Shown here piece after piece: positions 58,227-64,000 of a stretch of 64,000 nucleotides of DNA. Source of the stretch: an uncultured Armatimonadota bacterium (GTDB taxonomy: Bacteria; Armatimonadota; Fimbriimonadia; Fimbriimonadales; Fimbriimonadaceae); contig CAIUHP010000113.1 in NCBI GenBank assembly GCA_903899015.1, positions 1-64,000 of the forward strand, in the 5' to 3' direction. The notes under the pieces are model-generated. The model saw nothing but the letters and a program-made list of their open reading frames with translations, did not search any database and was not told the DNA's origin. The position numbers were made by a program, and so were the translations under genes. Numbering within the stretch: the first letter of the stretch is position 1; each line of letters starts with the position of its first letter.

Positions 58227-61200
58227 TTAGAATTTGACGATAACTTTTTTGGCCGACATGAGCTTGACTGGCCCCATCATTCCCGACTCGAGCAATGGAG
58301 AATCCTTGCCCCAGAAGTGCCAGGTTGCAAACGCAACTCGTCCTGTCTTGGGCCTAGGCTGACCATTCAGTAACCATGAGGGCCATTTCGCTAAGTGACC
58401 ATCTTGCCACTCGACATCGGCAGGCAACTGTTCGTCACCGATCAATCGATTGACCCAAAGGTTGGTTACCTTAACTTCCAGATGGTTGACACCTGCACGA
58501 ATGAATTTCGTGACATCGAGAGCAAATGGTGGCTTCCAAAGCACCGCGACTTCTTTTCCGTTGAGGACAACCGTCGCAAAATTCTTAACGTGACCAAGAT
58601 CCAAACGGATGGCATGGCCCTCGGAAACAAACGATGCGGGGACGGTAAACGACTTGGCATAGGTTGCTGATCCTGAGAAGTACTTGATGCCAGAGTCGGC
58701 ATTCGCCGTCCAAGAAGCAAGCTTGTCGAACGTAGTCGAAGCAGGAGCACCCAAGTGCGGAGGGAAAGTCACCTTCCACTGTCGGCTCAAATCGATCGCA
58801 GTGGGAGTTTGTCGAATATCAAGGGAATGCCTCACACCAGACGTGTCATCGAACAAGAACGAGGCTGGCTTCCAAGCTGTCAAATCGAAGCTCGATAAGG
58901 TTCTCTTAACGAGGTCAAATGCAGTTGCTTCCGGCTTTGGATGCTCCGAATGGATAAGGTCCAGCGAACCATTTTCTGCGGCTGTTCCAACCATCTTCTT
59001 TCCACCGAGCCGATATTCCACGACGAGGTGCTTCACCACGTTGACAACTGGGTCCCCGTACACACTATTTGAAGAAGGAATCTCACGCTGACCTTCCCGT
59101 ACCATTTCTTTTACTTTGTCCGTTACGTCCACTCCACGTCCGTCCAAGGTTTCGTATCGTGCCTTGTCGATAATCAGAATAGGAACACGAGGCGCGCTTC
59201 GAATAGCTTGCACAGGTCCGAAAAACGTCAGATGCTTAGATTTGACGGCCTTTCGAAACACCACAAAAACAGATTCGGAAGGCGCAAACCGAAGTTGAAC
59301 AACAGACTGGCCATTCCTTGTTGAATATGCGGGAGCATCTTCAATCTGCCCCGACTCAGGATGCCAAAGTTCAGGGACGCGGTCTCCCGAACGGAAGGTA
59401 CAAGTCGCTAGTGTGTTCCTCTGATTTTGGTTTGAAACGAAGTACACATCCGTTCCTTGAACCTTTCGATGGATGTAAACCAGCTTCGTCCCGTAATCGT
59501 GAGGAGCAAATTCAAAATCGGGTTTTACATTCAAACCCTTTAAAACATCACCAAGTGGCTTGCCCGAAACCACTCTTCCTTTTCCATAAATATGGACCAG
59601 CGGATCCGACTCCTTACCCGGTCCCCAGACCTGATCAGCGATAACAGAGATTTGATTATCGCAAGACGGATAACCTTGAAGACTTGGGGATTTCGAGGGC
59701 TTGGGCGCGACCACCGTCGCGCCAGCTTTCACGAGTTCTCTTACCTTGGCCGCCACCGCGGGAGTCATAAACTTCGATTCAGGCAAGACCAGAACCGCGT
59801 AAGACATGCCGCTTGGGAGTTGAATTCTCCCATCCTTGACCGTCATCGATTTAAAGGTTTTCAGATCACAACCGTCGTAGTCGAAACCAGCAGGAAGCTT
59901 TGGAGAAAGGGCTGGGCCGTAACGCAGGTCGTTCGGTGCATCTTCGCCATAGAAGTAGCACGCATCCGCCACAAAGCGACCCGATTGAAGCAGATACTGA
60001 CATCTCTGGATGTACTTCATCCAAGTTGCCGCTTCTGTCCACCAGGTTTGAGTTCGCTCAAGATGAGTCCCCCAGGGCCCCATGGTCATACCCGGTTTTA
60101 GGTTCGTCCAAGGTTGCATTGCATACCGATGGAAGATGTAACGGTTGATGCCCAGGCTGAACGCCATGTCGCCGAGTGCTTTCAAGTCGTAAGGTTCTTC
60201 AAGCCATCGCCCTCGAACGTCGTCGCCCGTAAATGATTCCGCTCCAATGACTGGCCGACCGTACACGTGACCGGTCGAAGCTGCTAGTTTCGCAGTCTCG
60301 AGAGTTCCTCCGCCGAGCCAGAACTCGCCCATCGGGATATCTGCGGTCCCTCCCGCCTGAATGTTGTCAAAACCGCCGTTGCCATAAGGCTCCGTCGAAA
60401 AGAGCAAACCGTTCTTATGGCAAAGTTCGGCCATATGACCGAAGTAGTTATCGGCATAGAGATCCGCGATCGTTCTCCTCAGATCCCACAGAAATCTCTC
60501 GCTCTTTTCTCGACTATCAATCGTGCAACCCGTAATGACCGGCAGAAATGGCAGTGGATCATATCCTCTGCGATGCAAGAACTCTTCACGGAATTTAGGG
60601 CTCCAATTCTGATCACCCACTTCGTAGCTGTCGATCAATACATTATTTAAAACTTTGCCCGAGAGTTTTCCGGAGTCAGCGACCACTTTGGCCATCAGGC
60701 CCGCCCAGTGGGTGTCCAAAGCTTCCTTACTCAGCTTGTCAACCTCAAGTCCATCTCCTTCTGGCGGAGCAGGGTGGTTATGAACACCCGTTGGCACGTG
60801 ACCGACCCGCAAGATCGTCCAAGCTCCTTCTGGTACGTCCCAAGTGAGCCTTCCGGAGGAATCAAGATGCTTCGTCAGCGTAATTAATTCAGATGAGGGG
60901 ATCGCCATTCCACTAGCTGTGGGAGAAGTATCGATGGTCAAGCCATCTCCCCGATTCACGCCTGTCTTGTCTAGGAAACGGTCAGTTTTGGCTCCCTGCG
61001 TGTCACCCTCGGACGGTGTTCGATAGGCATAGACGGCAATATCTTTGTGATAGTTAACGACCGAATCAACCTGAGGCGCCTTAATCGGAGGCAACGTCTC
61101 GGAGTAATGCTGGGGTCCGTTGACATTCACTCGGTACCACGCGATGACTTGCATGGCATATTCCGGCTTGATCCAAGGTCCACCACTGCTCGACCAACCC

Positions 61201-61535
61201 GCACCATTGTGAATACAAAGTTCGAGACCGAGCCGGGCGGCCTCTTTGACTGCATATGCGGTCATTTCTCGCCAAAGTGGGCCGACATATTTTGCTGGTC
61301 CAGCCGGCACCCCTTGATCGACGGTAAACATTTGGGCACCACCGATCCCCACTTGCTTCATCGCTTCCAAGTCAGCGGTAATTCCGGCCTTGGTAACGTT
61401 GCCATTTAGCCAGTGCCACCACGTATGAGGTCGCGCAGATAAAGGCGGAGTTGCAAACCCAAGTGCAAGTGGATCTTGGGATGGAGAGGAGGCGGTAGCG
61501 AGAAGGATCAAGGCAGTTAGCATAATGCGCACCAA
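58227..61535 (-). CDS. GH106-like glycoside hydrolase (alpha-L-rhamnosidase-like), exported
   Basis: 'ARPHTWWHWLNGNVTKAGITADLEAMKQVGIGGAQMFTVDQGVPAGP', 'LGLELCIHNGAGWSSSGGPWI', 'GAESFTGDD', C-terminal beta-sandwich 'DLGHVKNFATVVLNGKEVAVLWKPPFALDVT'. Confidence 0.88.
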   Translation of the reverse strand: MVRIMLTALILLATASSPSQDPLALGFATPPLSARPHTWWHWLNGNVTKAGITADLEAMKQVGIGGAQMFTVDQGVPAGPAKYVGPLWREMTAYAVKEAARLGLELCIHNGAGWSSSGGPWIKPEYAMQVIAWYRVNVNGPQHYSETLPPIKAPQVDSVVNYHKDIAVYAYRTPSEGDTQGAKTDRFLDKTGVNRGDGLTIDTSPTASGMAIPSSELITLTKHLDSSGRLTWDVPEGAWTILRVGHVPTGVHNHPAPPEGDGLEVDKLSKEALDTHWAGLMAKVVADSGKLSGKVLNNVLIDSYEVGDQNWSPKFREEFLHRRGYDPLPFLPVITGCTIDSREKSERFLWDLRRTIADLYADNYFGHMAELCHKNGLLFSTEPYGNGGFDNIQAGGTADIPMGEFWLGGGTLETAKLAASTGHVYGRPVIGAESFTGDDVRGRWLEEPYDLKALGDMAFSLGINRYIFHRYAMQPWTNLKPGMTMGPWGTHLERTQTWWTEAATWMKYIQRCQYLLQSGRFVADACYFYGEDAPNDLRYGPALSPKLPAGFDYDGCDLKTFKSMTVKDGRIQLPSGMSYAVLVLPESKFMTPAVAAKVRELVKAGATVVAPKPSKSPSLQGYPSCDNQISVIADQVWGPGKESDPLVHIYGKGRVVSGKPLGDVLKGLNVKPDFEFAPHDYGTKLVYIHRKVQGTDVYFVSNQNQRNTLATCTFRSGDRVPELWHPESGQIEDAPAYSTRNGQSVVQLRFAPSESVFVVFRKAVKSKHLTFFGPVQAIRSAPRVPILIIDKARYETLDGRGVDVTDKVKEMVREGQREIPSSNSVYGDPVVNVVKHLVVEYRLGGKKMVGTAAENGSLDLIHSEHPKPEATAFDLVKRTLSSFDLTAWKPASFLFDDTSGVRHSLDIRQTPTAIDLSRQWKVTFPPHLGAPASTTFDKLASWTANADSGIKYFSGSATYAKSFTVPASFVSEGHAIRLDLGHVKNFATVVLNGKEVAVLWKPPFALDVTKFIRAGVNHLEVKVTNLWVNRLIGDEQLPADVEWQDGHLAKWPSWLLNGQPRPKTGRVAFATWHFWGKDSPLLESGMMGPVKLMSAKKVIVKF

Positions 61536-61626
61536 ATCGTGAGAATGAATTGACTATAGCCGCTCCGAATAAACTCGAACAACCGCAAATAGAGTCGATG
61601 GCAACACCTACCGTCTAAAATAGGAT

Positions 61627-62142
61627 ATGAGTCGACCAAAAGCAGACGTGACGCCTGCGGATAGAATTGGGTTCTGGAAAAAGTTATGGGGCACTCCCCA
61701 GCGAATGACTCAAGATGCGACGGACTTAGCATTTGAAGAATTTCAGGATGAATTCGTACCGCGGCATATGCATAAGGCGTTTTTGAAAACGTTTGGCGCG
61801 CCAAAAGCAAAGTTTAACAACCGTTTCTTCTCCGACGATGCCGTATATCAAAACTGGAATACGCGCCTTGAGCAACTCGCACCAGGAGAGCAAGGTAAAG
61901 CTGAAGTCATTGTGATTTACGGTTCGACTGAACGCCTAGAAGCACATTTACTCCATGGCGAGCTAAGAAGGAGTTTGCGCGACGTGATCATGGATGACTG
62001 GCATCCTGCCTGTGCAATCATTCGAACTAGCCGGGCTACCCTCTATCTGTTTGTAGAGTCAAAAATGAGAGGTTGCCTGATTAAAACTGTCAAGCACCAA
62101 CGTGATGCCGAGCCCACCGAAGAACCTGACGACATCGAGTAA
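61627..62142 (+). CDS. Hypothetical protein
   Basis: 171-aa ORF, ATG start, no recognised domain. Confidence 0.5.
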   Translation: MSRPKADVTPADRIGFWKKLWGTPQRMTQDATDLAFEEFQDEFVPRHMHKAFLKTFGAPKAKFNNRFFSDDAVYQNWNTRLEQLAPGEQGKAEVIVIYGSTERLEAHLLHGELRRSLRDVIMDDWHPACAIIRTSRATLYLFVESKMRGCLIKTVKHQRDAEPTEEPDDIE

Positions 62143-62253
62143 TTCAACTGGGCTCAATTGTTAAGAACGTTGAAGATATCTTCCTCATTCAAGAAACCTT
62201 CTTAGGGTCTTTTAAGACGGGGACCCTATTTGATAAGCCAAAATCGCAACGGC

Positions 62254-63870
62254 ATGCAATTTCGACTTTATCGTGCATACGCTCTTCCCGCACTTCTACT
62301 TCTGGCGATCGGATGTGGTCCTAAAGCGGCCCCGGCTGGAGAAGGAGACGACAAATCAGAAGGAGCAGCCGTTGCAGTAGAAACATCCCCGGTTTCGGTC
62401 CGGTTGATGCGATCAACAATTCAGGCGCAGGGAATCTTTGTTGCACCGCAAGGTGGCTCGGTAAAGGTCGGAGCCGTTTCCGCGGGCCGAATCGCAAAAA
62501 TTCTCGTCGTTGAAGGCGATCAGGTGCAGCCTAATCAACTCGTCGCAGTGCTCGATAACAAGATTTCAAGCGCCCAAGCTCAAAGCGCAGCAGCAGCGTT
62601 ATCGATGGCTGAATCCACCGCAAAACAGTCTGTTCTCAATGCGAAGTCAAGTGAACTTGAGCAGGCTTCAAACTTAAAAATTGCCTTACTAGCCCAACGA
62701 TCTGCGAAAGCCGAGCGGGAAGCAAATATCCGACTGGCAACACTTAATTTAGCCTCCGCCCAAGTTGCATTGACTCGCGCAACCGCCGGAAATCGACGAC
62801 AAGAGGTTGCCCAAGCCGAACAAGCCGTTCGACAGGCTCAAGTCACACGTGATAGCGCAGCACGGGATGAAAAGCGCAATGAGCTTCTGCTTGAAAAGGG
62901 CATTGTTTCCCAGAAGACGTACGACGACAGTAAGACCGCACTGGCGAACGCCGATGCCAGCCTCAAGAGCGCCCAAGCTCAGTTCGACCTTGTTAAAGAG
63001 GGCACCCGCTCTGAAGATATTGAATCGGCCAGACTCGCAATGCAGTCGGCCAAGCAAGCCTTAAAAAGCGCAAAAGAAGTTGGCGACCAAAAGGTTGAAC
63101 AAGCGGAAGAGGGCCTTCGTCAAGCGCAACAAGCGATCCTGCAAGTTCAAGCAAAGCGGCTTGAAGTCGAGGCGAATCAAAAGAGCGTTCTTCAGAAATC
63201 TGCGGATGCAGGCGCTGCCGTCGCAACCCAAGCGCTCACCGAAATTCGATCTCCTATAGCTGGCAGAGTAGCTCGACGACTGCTCAACCCAGGTGATACG
63301 CCCGATAATACCAACCCAATCCTAGAAATTGTCAGCGAAAGCAGTGGCTTAGACTTCAACGCTTCACTCCCGCCAACGGACGCGACGAACCTAGCTCCTA
63401 ACCAAATTGTCCTGATAACGACTGCCGGCTCTGAGGCAAAAGAGGTATCCGGAGTGGTGTTGAGTGTCGGGTTAGTCGACCCTCAGACTGGGCTGTTATC
63501 GGTTCGAATTCACTGCTCCAAGCCACCCCAAATCATCAAACCGGGAACATTTGGAACCGCTCGCATTATCGTTTCTCAAAATGCCAATGCACTAGTTGTT
63601 CCCAAACAAGCGGTCTTAGCGAAGGACAATGACGCCATTGTTTATGTCGTTAAGGGCGACAAAGCCTCAATGATCAAAATTCAGACTGGATCGGAAGAGG
63701 ACGGTTTTGTGGAAGTTAAGAAAGGCCTCGATAAGTCACAAACAGTAATAACCCTCGGAAATTACGAATTAAGTGATGGAAGCCCCATCAAGTTGCCAGA
63801 CGAAAAGAAGGAAGGCGGCAAGACCGAAGGCGACAAAGACGAGAAGCCAACCGGTGCAAAAGACAAGTGA
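62254..63870 (+). CDS. Efflux RND transporter periplasmic adaptor (HlyD/MFP family), lipoprotein
   Basis: Lipobox 'LLLLAIGCGPK'; 'GRIAKILVVEGDQVQPNQLVAVLDN', long coiled coil, 'EIRSPIAGRVARRLLNPGD', 'VVPKQAVLAKDNDAIVYVV'. ORF opens at 62230. Confidence 0.92.
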   Translation: MQFRLYRAYALPALLLLAIGCGPKAAPAGEGDDKSEGAAVAVETSPVSVRLMRSTIQAQGIFVAPQGGSVKVGAVSAGRIAKILVVEGDQVQPNQLVAVLDNKISSAQAQSAAAALSMAESTAKQSVLNAKSSELEQASNLKIALLAQRSAKAEREANIRLATLNLASAQVALTRATAGNRRQEVAQAEQAVRQAQVTRDSAARDEKRNELLLEKGIVSQKTYDDSKTALANADASLKSAQAQFDLVKEGTRSEDIESARLAMQSAKQALKSAKEVGDQKVEQAEEGLRQAQQAILQVQAKRLEVEANQKSVLQKSADAGAAVATQALTEIRSPIAGRVARRLLNPGDTPDNTNPILEIVSESSGLDFNASLPPTDATNLAPNQIVLITTAGSEAKEVSGVVLSVGLVDPQTGLLSVRIHCSKPPQIIKPGTFGTARIIVSQNANALVVPKQAVLAKDNDAIVYVVKGDKASMIKIQTGSEEDGFVEVKKGLDKSQTVITLGNYELSDGSPIKLPDEKKEGGKTEGDKDEKPTGAKDK

Positions 63871-64000
63871 ATATCAGCGCTTTTGCTACCAAAAATATCA
63901 AGGCGATTCTATTCGTCACCGTTGCCTTATGCTTAATGGGCGTAGCAGCGTATCGGGTGTTTCCGGTCTCTATCCTCCCAGATGTAACGTTCCCTCGCGT
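63867..64000 (+). CDS. RND efflux permease, N-terminal fragment cut by window end
   Basis: GTGA overlap with the adaptor stop; translates to 'MNISAFATKNIKAILFVTVALCLMGVAAYRVFPVSILPDVTFPR'. Confidence 0.85.
   Translation, partial: MNISAFATKNIKAILFVTVALCLMGVAAYRVFPVSILPDVTFPR

Noticed and set aside
59592-60101. 169-aa plus ORF antisense to the GH106 gene
   Set aside because: Shadow ORF of a strongly supported gene.
1-64000. CRISPR array, tRNA, rRNA, IS element or prophage
   Set aside because: I saw no regularly spaced direct repeats with unique spacers, no recognisable tRNA/rRNA sequence and no transposase, integrase or phage structural motifs.

Overview
The window looks like an ordinary, gene-dense bacterial chromosome segment of moderate GC. 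The prepilin-like DUF1559-type protein, glycoside hydrolases and Tat-anchored proteins would suit Armatimonadota/Fimbriimonadia, but that placement is only an inference. I found no tRNA, rRNA, CRISPR array, integrase or transposase. Recognisable content: a SecDF fusion; a ROK kinase and acyl-CoA carboxyltransferase; a GH4 glycosidase; an oxidative pentose-phosphate cluster (rpiB-gnd-zwf-pgl); GH116 and GH106 glycosidases; a cysteine desulfurase; a nucleoside/sugar-type ABC transporter next to hisD and gltX; an ABC-2 exporter; a class A beta-lactamase-like hydrolase; pheT; a LacI regulator with a prepilin-like protein; a hybrid histidine kinase; and an RND efflux adaptor with the start of its pump. 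No clear new multi-gene system is evident. The best second looks are: (1) an in-frame TAA inside an otherwise normal signal peptide of the 18662-20086 gene; (2) a PheT that appears to lack the B2 tRNA-binding domain; (3) a 253-aa protein with three tandem 'FGE.K..W..D.R' repeats; (4) a 62-aa ORF with a perfect Shine-Dalgarno and its own terminator; (5) a duplicated terminator-bearing intergenic repeat at the left edge; (6) three stacked hairpins between zwf and pgl; (7) a 12-4-12 perfect inverted repeat upstream of lacI.
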